A stretch of 64,000 bases of DNA from Bacteroidota bacterium (GTDB taxonomy: Bacteria; Bacteroidota; Bacteroidia; Chitinophagales; Chitinophagaceae), in the NCBI GenBank assembly GCA_018266775.1, contig JAFDZS010000014.1, positions 1 through 64,000 of the forward strand. The letters run 5' to 3'. Numbering within the stretch: position 1 is the first letter of the stretch; each line of letters begins with the position of its first letter. Shown here piece after piece: positions 8,884 to 17,418 of the stretch. The notes beneath the pieces were generated by a model, which saw only the letters and a program-made list of their open reading frames with translations, was not told the origin of the DNA and ran no database searches. The position numbers and the translations under genes were made by a program.

Positions 8884-9194
8884 TGGTATTGGTGTAGTCC
8901 GGTATTGACCCCACTGAACAAACAAGCGCAAGCCGGCAGCTTTTAATTTTGCACACACTTTCTTCTCAAATTATTTTACTGTCAGCGTAAACATGCTTAA
9001 CCTGGCAACTTTTATTCTTTAATAACAGTAACGCTTCAAACAATTTTATTGTCAGCCTGAGCCTGTTTACCCTGTGGGTCAAAGACGTTTTCCCATCTTC
9101 AATAAAATCAAATCCTGGTTTTTTTTAGAAAAGCTTTACAACGCTTTGGTACTTTCTCCGGGGCAGTCTTGTCTTATTATCATCAGTACAATTT
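8884..9194. repeat. Intergenic region with degenerate TGTCAGyCTGAGCyTG repeats
   Basis: This 311-bp gap between the sigma and FecR genes holds no gene. Two related segments, near 8965-9010 and 9030-9090, share a TCAAA..ATTTTA.TGTCAGC pattern. The second continues as GCCTGAGCCTGTTTACCCT and GGTCAAAGACG. The same motif recurs at about 10320-10350 and 10450-10470 after FecR, so these are copies of a dispersed intergenic repeat. The FecR promoter must lie in this gap or transcription reads through from the sigma gene. Confidence 0.5.
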
Positions 9195-10295
9195 ATGAAT
9201 GAAGAAAGAATATGGCTGTTGCTCAGCCTGAAACTGTCTGGCGAGGCCACTGTGGCTGAACTGGCCGAACTGGAAGCCATACTAAAGGAACATCCGGGCA
9301 TAGCGGCCAAAAGCCAGGCAATAACAGCGTTATGGCAGCATCAACCGCAGCAGCAGGAAGATGCAGCCGGTGCACAATCGTTCAACCGTCATTTACAGCG
9401 GTTGAGCAATCAACTGTCTGCACCCGCATTGCAATATGAAGCAGTGGCGGAACAGCAGCCCGCCAAAATAATACCGGTACGCAGCAACCGCAAATGGTAT
9501 TGGGTGGCAGCAGCATCAATTGCCGCAGTGGTATTGTCTTTTTTCTTTTTCGATAATAATAAAACCAGTAAACAGGCAAAACCTGCGGAGAATACAGTAA
9601 GCACTAAACCAGGATCAAAATCAAAAGTGCAGTTGCCGGATGGTACGGAAGTGTGGCTGAATGCAGACAGTAAGTTAGAATACAACGAAAACTTTAATGT
9701 AAAACTGCGGGAAGTAAAATTAACCGGAGAAGCCTTTTTTGATGTAGTGAAGAATAAGGAAAAACCATTCATCATCCACACAGCGCAAATGGATGTAAAA
9801 GTAACCGGTACCGCATTCAATGTACGTTCTTACCCCGATGAACCCACTACAGAAACAGCACTTATCAGGGGAGCGGTGGAAATATCTTTACGCAGTAATC
9901 CTGAAAAAAAATATTACCTGAAACCCAATGATAAGCTGGTGCTGAATAATAATATCACCGCTGCAGAAACGGCAGATCAAAACAATACAGGCGACAGTGC
10001 AGGAAAAGAAATGGTGAAGATGAAAAAAGTAAATGTAAACAGGGAGCAGAATGATATTACAGAAACCATGTGGGTGAAAAACAAACTCGCCTTTGATAAT
10101 GAGCCACTGGAAAAGATTTTGGCAGAAACAGAACGCTGGTATAATGTGGAGATACAACTGAATAATGACAATGCAAAAGAGGTACATTTTACAGGTGTGT
10201 TTGAAAATAAACCATTGACGGATGTGCTGGAAGCATTGTGCCTGTCATCGCACCTGCATTACCAGGTAAAGGGGAATAAGGTAACGGTGTTTTGA
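9195..10295 (+). CDS. FecR-family anti-sigma factor
   Basis: A 366-residue inner-membrane regulator. The N-terminal cytoplasmic part (1-90), with an L-S-L-K-L-S-G-E-A-T segment typical of the FecR N-terminal domain, binds the sigma factor. A single membrane span at about 101-117 follows (W-V-A-A-A-S-I-A-A-V-V). The periplasmic FecR domain (about 135-240) has V-Q-L-P-D-G-T-E-V-W-L-N and G-E-A-F-F-D-V, and a C-terminal DUF4974-like domain ends the protein (about 295-366, with N-K-P-L-T-D-V-L-E-A-L). It should relay the signal from the SusC STN domain to the ECF sigma factor encoded just upstream. Length and domain order are standard for Bacteroidota glycan loci. Confidence 0.95.
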   Translation: MNEERIWLLLSLKLSGEATVAELAELEAILKEHPGIAAKSQAITALWQHQPQQQEDAAGAQSFNRHLQRLSNQLSAPALQYEAVAEQQPAKIIPVRSNRKWYWVAAASIAAVVLSFFFFDNNKTSKQAKPAENTVSTKPGSKSKVQLPDGTEVWLNADSKLEYNENFNVKLREVKLTGEAFFDVVKNKEKPFIIHTAQMDVKVTGTAFNVRSYPDEPTTETALIRGAVEISLRSNPEKKYYLKPNDKLVLNNNITAAETADQNNTGDSAGKEMVKMKKVNVNREQNDITETMWVKNKLAFDNEPLEKILAETERWYNVEIQLNNDNAKEVHFTGVFENKPLTDVLEALCLSSHLHYQVKGNKVTVF

Positions 10296-10687
10296 TGCAG
10301 TAAGCTTATAAACTGACAAATTATTGTTCTGTCAGTCTGAGCTTGTCGAAGACGGCTGTTGCAGATGTGACCCGGTTACGTCCCACGGGGTAAACGGTTC
10401 AACCTGGCAGGGCTTATCATTTGAAGGCGCACATTCTTCAATTCGAAAGTCTGTTAGTCTGAGCCTGCTTTATGATTGCAGACAGCAATAAAATGAAGAC
10501 CATTGTTCCCAAAGAACATATTTAAAACCTAAATACTTTTTAACGTTTGCAAAACTCAACTACACTGCTTATGAAAAAATCTCCGGGATAAAAATGAAAA
10601 CGGAGAATGTTGCAGCATTCCCCGTTGTAAACAAGTCAGCACATGCTCTTGCAGGAGCACATTTCCTAACAAATTCAAAACTAAGGT
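10296..10687. repeat. Intergenic region with CTGAGCTTGTCGAAGAC-type repeats
   Basis: A 392-bp gap upstream of susC without a gene. Near 10329-10352 is TCTGTCAGTCTGAGCTTG followed by TCGAAGACGG, and near 10450-10475 a variant TCTGTTAGTCTGAGCCTG. Both match the repeats between the sigma and FecR genes. The A/T-rich segment at 10515-10560 is the likely region for the sigma-dependent promoter of susC, but I cannot define its elements. Confidence 0.5.
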
Positions 10688-13600
10688 ATGAAAAAAAACC
10701 GAAGCGGCATACACCTGTATGCAGCGTCTCCACTTGCCAAATCGTTGCTTATTATGAAATTGACTATTCTCTTCACCTGTGTATTTACTTTGCAAACTTT
10801 TGGCGGCAATTTGTATTCGCAGGACAAAATTTCCCTTAACCTTGAAAACATCTCACTCAAAAAAGTTTTTAAAATAATTGAAGGCCAGTCCTCATTTCGT
10901 TTTGTGTATAAAGATGATGTGCTCAGCAATACAGAAAAAGTAAATGTGCATGCACAAAATGAAAGCGTGGTAACCGTGGTGGCCCGCATCTTACAAAAAA
11001 CAGCACTCGTATATAAAGTAGTGGGCGATAACCTGGTGGTGATATCAGATGAAACCAACACCGCAGCAACCAGTAACCAGCAGGATGTAATTATTACCGG
11101 TAAGGTCATGAATGCATCGGGCCAGCCCATGGTTAGGGTAAGCGTGGTGGAAAAGGGAACAACCAACGGAACCACTACCAAAGAAGATGGAAGTTTTTCT
11201 TTATCCGTTTCCAATAAAGATGCAGTGATGGTGATCAGTTATGTAGGTTACCGCCAGCAGGAAGTGGCGCTGAAAGGCCGTAACAATATTACAGTACTGT
11301 TGGAAGAAGATAAACGTGCCATTGATGAAGTGGTGGTGGTGGGGTATGGTTCCAAACGCCGCAGCGATATTACCGGCGCTGTATCATCAGTACCCAAAGA
11401 AAGATTATCGCAAATACCGGTAACCAATGTACTGCATGCTATTGAAGGGTCAGTAGCAGGGGTAAACATTACACAAACATCGTCTGTGCCCGGCAGTTCG
11501 GCCAGCGTATTGGTAAGGGGGCAAAACTCTATTACCGCAGGCACGGGTCCGTTTATTGTGGTGGATGGTGTGCCCTTCAGCAAATCGGGCGGTGTAACCA
11601 ATGATATTAATCCCAACGATATTGAATCTATACAGGTGCTGAAAGATGCATCTGCCACTGCTATTTATGGCGTGAATGGTGCTAATGGTGTTATTCTGAT
11701 CACTACAAAAAGAGGAGGAACAGGTAAGCCCATTATCCGGTATAATGCGTATACCGGTTTCGATAACATTGCACACATGCTGAAACCATTAAGCCCGGCC
11801 GATTATGTACAGAAATATGCCGACTGGTGGAAACAGGTTAACCCAACACAAACACAACCCACCATTCTGCAGAATGCGTATGAAATAGCCAACTATAATG
11901 CCGGTAAAACAACAGACTGGATCAAGGAAGCTACACAACAGGGAAAAATACAGGATCATAACCTCAGCATATCCGGTGGTACTAAAGACGTGAAATATTA
12001 TATCTCCGGCGATTACCTGAAACAACTGGGCCCTGTAAAAGGCTATCAATACCACAGGGCGAGTGTAAGAACCAACCTGGATATTAATTTAACCGATTAC
12101 TTAACCGTTGGTTCATCCCTTGCTTATGCCAGCAATAACTATGATGGCGGCCGGGTAAACTTTTACCTGGCAGCAGCCATGAGTCCTTACGGAACAGAAT
12201 ACAATTCAGCTGGCGGCTATGAAATTTATCCCATGAATCCTGAACTGTTGTACACAAATCCCATGCTGGGTTTAAATACCGACCGTACAGACCGCAGCAA
12301 TAACTTAACCGCCAACACCTATGCCGAAATTAAATTCAAAGGCATACTGAGTGGTTTGAAATACCGCTTTAATACAGGATATACCTACGTAACCACAAGG
12401 CAGGGCAGCTATACCGGCAGGGATGCCAATAATACCATTGGTTCTGCCAGTTCATCCAGTTCAGAAACCAATAACTGGGTGGCAGAAAATATTTTGACTT
12501 ACGAAAAAAATATTGGGCTGCATCATTTTGATTTTACCGGCCTGTACAGTGCACAACAACGCAACTATTTTACGTTTGGTGCAGCAGCAACAGGTTTCAT
12601 CAACGATGAATTGTCATTGAATAACCTGGGTGCAGGTGCCACACAAACGGCCAGCTCCTACAGGGATAAATACAGTTTGGTGTCTCAAATGGGCCGTATC
12701 AATTATGGTTACAACAACAAGTACCTGTTAACCGTAACCGCACGGCGTGATGGTTCATCAGTAATGGGCGGCAACACCAATAAATATGGTTTGTTCCCAT
12801 CCTTTGCACTGGCATGGAATATTACTAATGAAGATTTTATGCGCAAGATCACTGTCATCAACAGTTTAAAACTGCGCACTTCTTATGGTAAAGCGGGTAA
12901 TGAAGCCATACCGGTGTATGGTACCATCACTACAGATGGCTCTGTGCGCTTTCCATTTGGCGGTACCAGTACTATTGGTGTACTGGCCAGCAACCTGGGC
13001 AATGCCAACCTGCAGTGGGAACAATCAAAAACGTTTAATGCAGGGGTTGATTTTACGGTGCTGAGTAACCGCATTAATGGATCAATAGATATTTACAGAA
13101 CCAAAACAGAAGGGTTATTGCTGCGCCGCAACCTGCCCATCATTACAGGATACAGTTATGTGCTGGATAACCTGGGTGTAACGCAAAACAATGGTGTGGA
13201 AATAACACTGAACTCCACCAACCTTACCATTGGTGATTTTAAATGGCAAACCGGCATTGCGTTTTCTGCCAATAAAAATAAAATTGTGGATTTGTACGGC
13301 GATAAAAAAGATGACCTGGGTAACCGCTGGTTCATTGGTCAGCCCATTGGTGTAATTTATGATTACAAGATGGTGGGGGTTTGGCAACCTGGTGAAGACC
13401 GTTCACAATGGGATCCCAGCGCTAAAGATGGCGACCTGAAATTTGCTGATATCAATGGCGATAAAAAGATCACGGCAGATGATAAAATGATCTTAGGGCA
13501 AACCGCACCCAAATGGATTGGTGGCCTAACCAATACCTTACATTATAAAAATTTCCACCTCAGTATATTTATACAAACTGTACAGGGTGCAATGAAAAAT

Positions 13601-13981
13601 AATGTAACCCTTACTTATGCTGATGAAGCAGGCCGTATGAATATACCCGCCGACACGAAGTACTGGACGGCAACAAATGGCAATAACAGCCGTCCTTCAC
13701 TGGCTTATACCAACACCAAGGGCTACGGTTATCCATCAGACAACAGTTATACCCGCATTAAAGACGTAACCCTCAGTTATACCTTTCCGCAAAGTATTAT
13801 GGAAAAAGCAAAATTGGGCAGCGTAACATTGTATGCCAGCGGAAGAAACCTGCACACGTTCACCAACTGGATAGGATGGGATCCTGAAAATAACTATTCC
13901 TTCAGGGGTTCCGGAGACTGGACCAATAACTATCCGCTCACACGCTCCATTGTATTTGGCGCCAATATCACGTTACGTTAA
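10688..13981 (+). CDS. susC-like: SusC/RagA TonB-dependent outer-membrane transporter with STN domain
   Basis: A 1097-residue outer-membrane receptor that imports oligosaccharides with energy from TonB. Order: a long signal region (about 1-45), an STN signalling domain (about 48-120, with I-S-L-K-K-V-F-K-I-I-E), a carboxypeptidase-D-like beta-sandwich (about 135-210, G-K-V-M-N-A-S-G-Q-P), the plug (about 215-335; V-V-V-V-G-Y-G and V-L-K-D-A-S-A-T-A-I-Y-G, both SusC hallmarks), and a beta-barrel to the C-terminus. The STN domain indicates transenvelope signalling to FecR, which fits the sigma/FecR genes immediately upstream. It forms the import complex with the SusD protein encoded 23 bp downstream. 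The ATG follows an AAGGT sequence. Confidence 0.97.
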   Translation: MKKNRSGIHLYAASPLAKSLLIMKLTILFTCVFTLQTFGGNLYSQDKISLNLENISLKKVFKIIEGQSSFRFVYKDDVLSNTEKVNVHAQNESVVTVVARILQKTALVYKVVGDNLVVISDETNTAATSNQQDVIITGKVMNASGQPMVRVSVVEKGTTNGTTTKEDGSFSLSVSNKDAVMVISYVGYRQQEVALKGRNNITVLLEEDKRAIDEVVVVGYGSKRRSDITGAVSSVPKERLSQIPVTNVLHAIEGSVAGVNITQTSSVPGSSASVLVRGQNSITAGTGPFIVVDGVPFSKSGGVTNDINPNDIESIQVLKDASATAIYGVNGANGVILITTKRGGTGKPIIRYNAYTGFDNIAHMLKPLSPADYVQKYADWWKQVNPTQTQPTILQNAYEIANYNAGKTTDWIKEATQQGKIQDHNLSISGGTKDVKYYISGDYLKQLGPVKGYQYHRASVRTNLDINLTDYLTVGSSLAYASNNYDGGRVNFYLAAAMSPYGTEYNSAGGYEIYPMNPELLYTNPMLGLNTDRTDRSNNLTANTYAEIKFKGILSGLKYRFNTGYTYVTTRQGSYTGRDANNTIGSASSSSSETNNWVAENILTYEKNIGLHHFDFTGLYSAQQRNYFTFGAAATGFINDELSLNNLGAGATQTASSYRDKYSLVSQMGRINYGYNNKYLLTVTARRDGSSVMGGNTNKYGLFPSFALAWNITNEDFMRKITVINSLKLRTSYGKAGNEAIPVYGTITTDGSVRFPFGGTSTIGVLASNLGNANLQWEQSKTFNAGVDFTVLSNRINGSIDIYRTKTEGLLLRRNLPIITGYSYVLDNLGVTQNNGVEITLNSTNLTIGDFKWQTGIAFSANKNKIVDLYGDKKDDLGNRWFIGQPIGVIYDYKMVGVWQPGEDRSQWDPSAKDGDLKFADINGDKKITADDKMILGQTAPKWIGGLTNTLHYKNFHLSIFIQTVQGAMKNNVTLTYADEAGRMNIPADTKYWTATNGNNSRPSLAYTNTKGYGYPSDNSYTRIKDVTLSYTFPQSIMEKAKLGSVTLYASGRNLHTFTNWIGWDPENNYSFRGSGDWTNNYPLTRSIVFGANITLR

Positions 13982-14004
13982 CAGAACATAAAACTTATTG
14001 ATAC

Positions 14005-15624
14005 ATGAAAAAGAATCTCATCATATACGCAGGAATATTTGCACTGCTGCAAATATTCACTTCGTGCAAAAAAACATTTTTGAAAGAAGAAGTCTATTCT
14101 TCTTACGCACCGGAAACGCTGGCCGATTCATTGGGCCTGGAAGCTTCCATTGTGGGGTTGCATAACCAGTTCAGCACATTCTTCAGCTATTCAGATCAGC
14201 AGGGGTGGCCCAGTGTATGGCACGCCGGTACAGATATTGCTTTTGTACCACCATCACAAAAGCAGGGCATAGAAGTGCCTTACTATGACTATACGCAGTT
14301 GATCTCAACAGATGGTGCCGCATCATATAGCTGGAGCTGGGCTTACAAACTCATCAACAATGCCAATATCATTAACAGCAATGTAGATAATTTATCCACC
14401 GGCATGACGCAAACCAACAAGAACAGTGTGAAAGCAGAAGCCATGTTTTTCAGGGCTTATGCGTATAATACACTGGCCACCTTATTTGGTAAAGTGCCAT
14501 TGGTAACCGCACCGCTCACCGCACCCAAAACAGATTTTGTACGGGCATCGCTGGACAGTGTGAACAATCAAATCATAGCCGACCTTACGTTTGGTGTAAA
14601 CAACCTTACCGAAATAGGCGCAGTAGGATCTAAAACCAATGCCAATGGCAAGCCCATTGCAAGGCCCAATAAATATATGGCCATGCAACTGCTGGCAGAA
14701 GTATACCTGCGTGCCAACAAACCAGACCTGGCAGAGCAGCAATGCCTGGCCATCATCAACAGTGGTAAGTTTAGTTTGGTAAACACACGGTATGGCATAC
14801 GTGCAGCACAGGCCGGTGATCCGTTCAGTGATATGTTCATCTATGGTAATGAAAGAAGATCGCAGGGCAATAAAGAAGCCATTTGGGTAATGGAACAGGA
14901 AAACCCCAGTACGGTAACCGGTGGTATTACCAACAACCCGCAACAACGCCGCAACTGGGGTGCTGCATATTACCAGATCACCGGTATGACCATTTGTGAT
15001 TCACTCGGTGGCAGGGGCATTGCACGCATGCGCCTTACCGACTGGGTGGTGTATGGTTTGTATGATGCTGCGGATATGCGCAATTCATCCTACAACCTGC
15101 GCAGGAAATTCTATATCAATACACCAACTGCTGCCAACTACGGGCAGCAGGTGCCATACACAGGTGCAGATACCATTTTCAAAATTGCACCACATACCAC
15201 CAAATGGTACCAGTACGATCCCAACGATGTATTTGGTTTTGCGATGATCAAAGATTTTATATTGATGCGCCTGGGAGAAACATATTTATTACTGGCCGAA
15301 GCACAGTTTAAGCAGGGTAAACTGCCGGAAGCTGCAGCAACACTTACAACACTGCGTGCCCGTTCCAATGCAACGGCAGTTACTGCTGCGCAGGTAACAT
15401 TAAATTTCATCCTTGATGAAAGGGCAAGGGAATTACTGGCAGAGGAAAACAGGCGTATGACATTAATGCGTACGGGAACATTGGTAACCCGTACTGCATT
15501 GTACAATACGCAAACGATAAATCCTGTTGTGGGTTTAACATCCAAAAATTTGCTGATGCCCATACCCAAATCAGAAATTGATTTGAATAAAGACGCAGTA
15601 CTGGAACAAAACCCCGGGTATTAA
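14005..15624 (+). CDS. susD-like: SusD/RagB glycan-binding lipoprotein
   Basis: A 539-residue surface lipoprotein that caps the SusC transporter and binds the glycan. The signal peptide ends in F-T-S-C-K-K, a lipobox. The helical SusD fold shows its usual landmarks: A-E-A-M-F-F-R-A-Y-A-Y within the TPR-like helices near residue 145, L-L-A-E-V-Y-L-R-A-N, and the C-terminal R-L-G-E-T-Y-L-L-L-A-E-A followed by I-L-D-E-R-A-R-E-L-L-A-E-E-N-R-R. It is co-transcribed with SusC, and a hairpin with a T-rich tail follows the stop codon. Confidence 0.97.
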   Translation: MKKNLIIYAGIFALLQIFTSCKKTFLKEEVYSSYAPETLADSLGLEASIVGLHNQFSTFFSYSDQQGWPSVWHAGTDIAFVPPSQKQGIEVPYYDYTQLISTDGAASYSWSWAYKLINNANIINSNVDNLSTGMTQTNKNSVKAEAMFFRAYAYNTLATLFGKVPLVTAPLTAPKTDFVRASLDSVNNQIIADLTFGVNNLTEIGAVGSKTNANGKPIARPNKYMAMQLLAEVYLRANKPDLAEQQCLAIINSGKFSLVNTRYGIRAAQAGDPFSDMFIYGNERRSQGNKEAIWVMEQENPSTVTGGITNNPQQRRNWGAAYYQITGMTICDSLGGRGIARMRLTDWVVYGLYDAADMRNSSYNLRRKFYINTPTAANYGQQVPYTGADTIFKIAPHTTKWYQYDPNDVFGFAMIKDFILMRLGETYLLLAEAQFKQGKLPEAAATLTTLRARSNATAVTAAQVTLNFILDERARELLAEENRRMTLMRTGTLVTRTALYNTQTINPVVGLTSKNLLMPIPKSEIDLNKDAVLEQNPGY

Positions 15625-15665
15625 AATATTCCGTACACTTTTCTCATATAGCAGCAGTTGGTAAT

Positions 15666-15698
15666 AAGGCCGGTTAAGAAGGCTTACCGGCCTTTTAC
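15666..15698 (+). terminator. Probable intrinsic terminator after susD
   Basis: The stem AAGGCCGGT (15666-15674) pairs with ACCGGCCTT (15686-15694) around an 11-base loop and is followed by a T-containing tail. It would separate the susCD transcript from the downstream enzyme genes at least in part. Confidence 0.7.
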
Positions 15699-15719
15699 CT
15701 TTTATGCTTAATTTAGAAC

Positions 15720-17051
15720 ATGCGATTTTTAAGTACGATATTTTCTGTGCTGGTAATGCAAAGCCTTTCCGCACAAACCATACAAAGTGTAAAGATCATT
15801 CCGGTAGATACCGGTTGGGCCGGCAATGCAGTGAACACTGTTATCTTTCGTAAAAATGCCATCTGCACGTATCATCAAACACAGTTTGTTGCTTACTATA
15901 ACAGCAAAGGCAATGTGGTGCTGGCAAAGCGTAAACTATCATCCACACACTGGAGCATAACTGAAACACCATATACCGGAAATATTAAAGATGCACACCG
16001 CAGCATCAGTATTATTGCAGATGGTAAAGGGTATTTGCACGTATCATGGAATCATCATGGCAATATATTACACTACGCTAAAAGCATAGCGCCGGAATCG
16101 CTGGTGCTTACAAAAGAATTGCCTATGACGGGCAGTGCAGAAACCAATGTTACTTACCCGGAGTTTTATACTTTACCCAATGGCGGTTTATTGTTTTTAT
16201 ACCGCGATGGTCAATCCGGTAAGGGCAACCTCGTCATTAACCGGTATAATATCAATATACAACAATGGACACAACTGCATCAAAATTTAATTGATGGCGA
16301 AGGTAAACGGAACGCCTACTGGCAGGCATTTGTGGACGTAAAAGGCACCATACATATTTCCTGGGTATGGCGGGAAAGCCCTGATGTGGCCAGCAATCAT
16401 GACCTGTGTTATGCACGCTCAACCGATGGCGGTATTACCTGGACCAATTCAAAGAACGAAGTATATCAGTTGCCCATCAATGCCACTACAGCAGAATATG
16501 TGTGCCGCATACCGCAACACAGCGAACTGATGAACCAAACCAGTATGTGTGCCGATGATGCCGGGCATCCTTTCATTGCAACGTACTGGAAAGAACAGGG
16601 CGATAGTATTCCGCAATATCATATTGTATATAAAACCGGCGGCAGCTGGCAGGTGCTGAATACGGCATTCAGGAAAACGCCTTTTACATTAAGCGGAATG
16701 GGAACGAGAAGGATACCCATATCGAGGCCGCAATTGGTGAGTTATGCTGTAAAAGGACAAACTGCCGTAATATTGTTATTCAGAGATGAAGAAAGGGGCA
16801 GCAAAGTTTCAGCAGCAGTTTGTGATAACATCAAAACGAATCATTGGGAGATCAAAGATTTATCACCAAACAAAGCCGGTTCCTGGGAGCCGATGTATGA
16901 TACAGAATTGTGGAAACAAAAAAAGCAATTGCACCTGTTGGTGCAATACACTGAACAGGGCGATGCAGAAACAACCACCAGTACGGCACCACAACCTGTG
17001 CAGGTAATGGAATGCACCCTTCGCCCGCAAAGGGGGAACCGGCAAAAATAA
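15720..17051 (+). CDS. Secreted BNR-repeat propeller enzyme (BNR_4 family)
   Basis: A 443-residue secreted protein with a signal peptide ending near residue 19 (S-L-S-A-Q). It has the pattern of the BNR_4 seven-bladed propeller family: D-A-H-R-S-I-S-I near residue 90, H-V-S-W-N-H-H-G near 107, Y-P-E-F near 145, and Y-A-R-S-T-D-G-G-I-T-W, a BNR/Asp-box, near 232. Members of this fold include uronate lyases (PL24, PL25, PL42) and the L-rhamnosyl-glucuronate-acting GH145. Since the next gene is a GH88 hydrolase, which acts only on unsaturated uronates made by lyases, a lyase role is the better guess. The paired His residues could be catalytic. The exact family cannot be settled by eye. Confidence 0.8.
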   Translation: MRFLSTIFSVLVMQSLSAQTIQSVKIIPVDTGWAGNAVNTVIFRKNAICTYHQTQFVAYYNSKGNVVLAKRKLSSTHWSITETPYTGNIKDAHRSISIIADGKGYLHVSWNHHGNILHYAKSIAPESLVLTKELPMTGSAETNVTYPEFYTLPNGGLLFLYRDGQSGKGNLVINRYNINIQQWTQLHQNLIDGEGKRNAYWQAFVDVKGTIHISWVWRESPDVASNHDLCYARSTDGGITWTNSKNEVYQLPINATTAEYVCRIPQHSELMNQTSMCADDAGHPFIATYWKEQGDSIPQYHIVYKTGGSWQVLNTAFRKTPFTLSGMGTRRIPISRPQLVSYAVKGQTAVILLFRDEERGSKVSAAVCDNIKTNHWEIKDLSPNKAGSWEPMYDTELWKQKKQLHLLVQYTEQGDAETTTSTAPQPVQVMECTLRPQRGNRQK

Positions 17052-17061
17052 AAGCAGGTAA

Positions 17062-17332
17062 TCCCGCAGGGACGAAAGAGACAAGGTTTAAAGTTGAAGG
17101 TTGAAAGTTGAAGGTTGAAAGTTGATGGTTGAAAGTTGAAGGTTGAAAGTTAACTATCCCGCAGGGATATAAGCCTGGTAGAAGATTTTCAAATTGAAGG
17201 TTAAGTCCCGCAGGGACGAAAGGAACAAGGTTGAAAGTTGAAGGTTGAAAGTTGAAAGTTAACTATCCCGCAGGGATATAAGCCTGGTGGAAGATTTTCA
17301 AATTGAAGGTTAAGTCCCGTAGGGACGAAAGC
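17062..17332. repeat. Compound repeat: long unit duplicated around heptamer tracts
   Basis: The segment TCCCGCAGGGACGAAAG starts at 17062, 17206 and (one variant base) 17315. Between copies lie a heptamer tract (alternating GGTTGAA and AGTTGAA; 10 units at 17085-17154, 5 units at 17229-17263) and a conserved block with ATCCCGCAGGGATATAAG and CCTGG. Unit lengths are 144 and 109 bp, a difference of 35 bp, exactly the five-heptamer difference between tracts. The TCCCGCAGGGA cores are themselves palindromic. No gene is present. Confidence 0.9.
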
Positions 17333-17416
17333 ATCAAGCATCAAGCATCAAGCATCAAGCATCAAGTATCAAGTATCAAGCATCAAGTATCAAGCATCAA
17401 GCATCAAGAATCAAGA
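17333..17416. repeat. Twelve tandem ATCAAGC-type heptamers abutting the GH88 start
   Basis: Twelve uninterrupted 7-bp units (ATCAAGC, ATCAAGT or ATCAAGA) end at 17416, leaving only two bases before the ATG of the GH88 gene at 17419. The tract therefore occupies the whole 5' untranslated region, and no purine-rich ribosome site other than the repeat itself is present. Copy-number change would alter leader length by steps of seven. Confidence 0.95.
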
Positions 17417-17418
17417 AC

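Noticed and set aside
17333-17416. CRISPR-like appearance of the ATCAAGC array
   Set aside because: Units are 7 bp with no spacers and no cas genes nearby.
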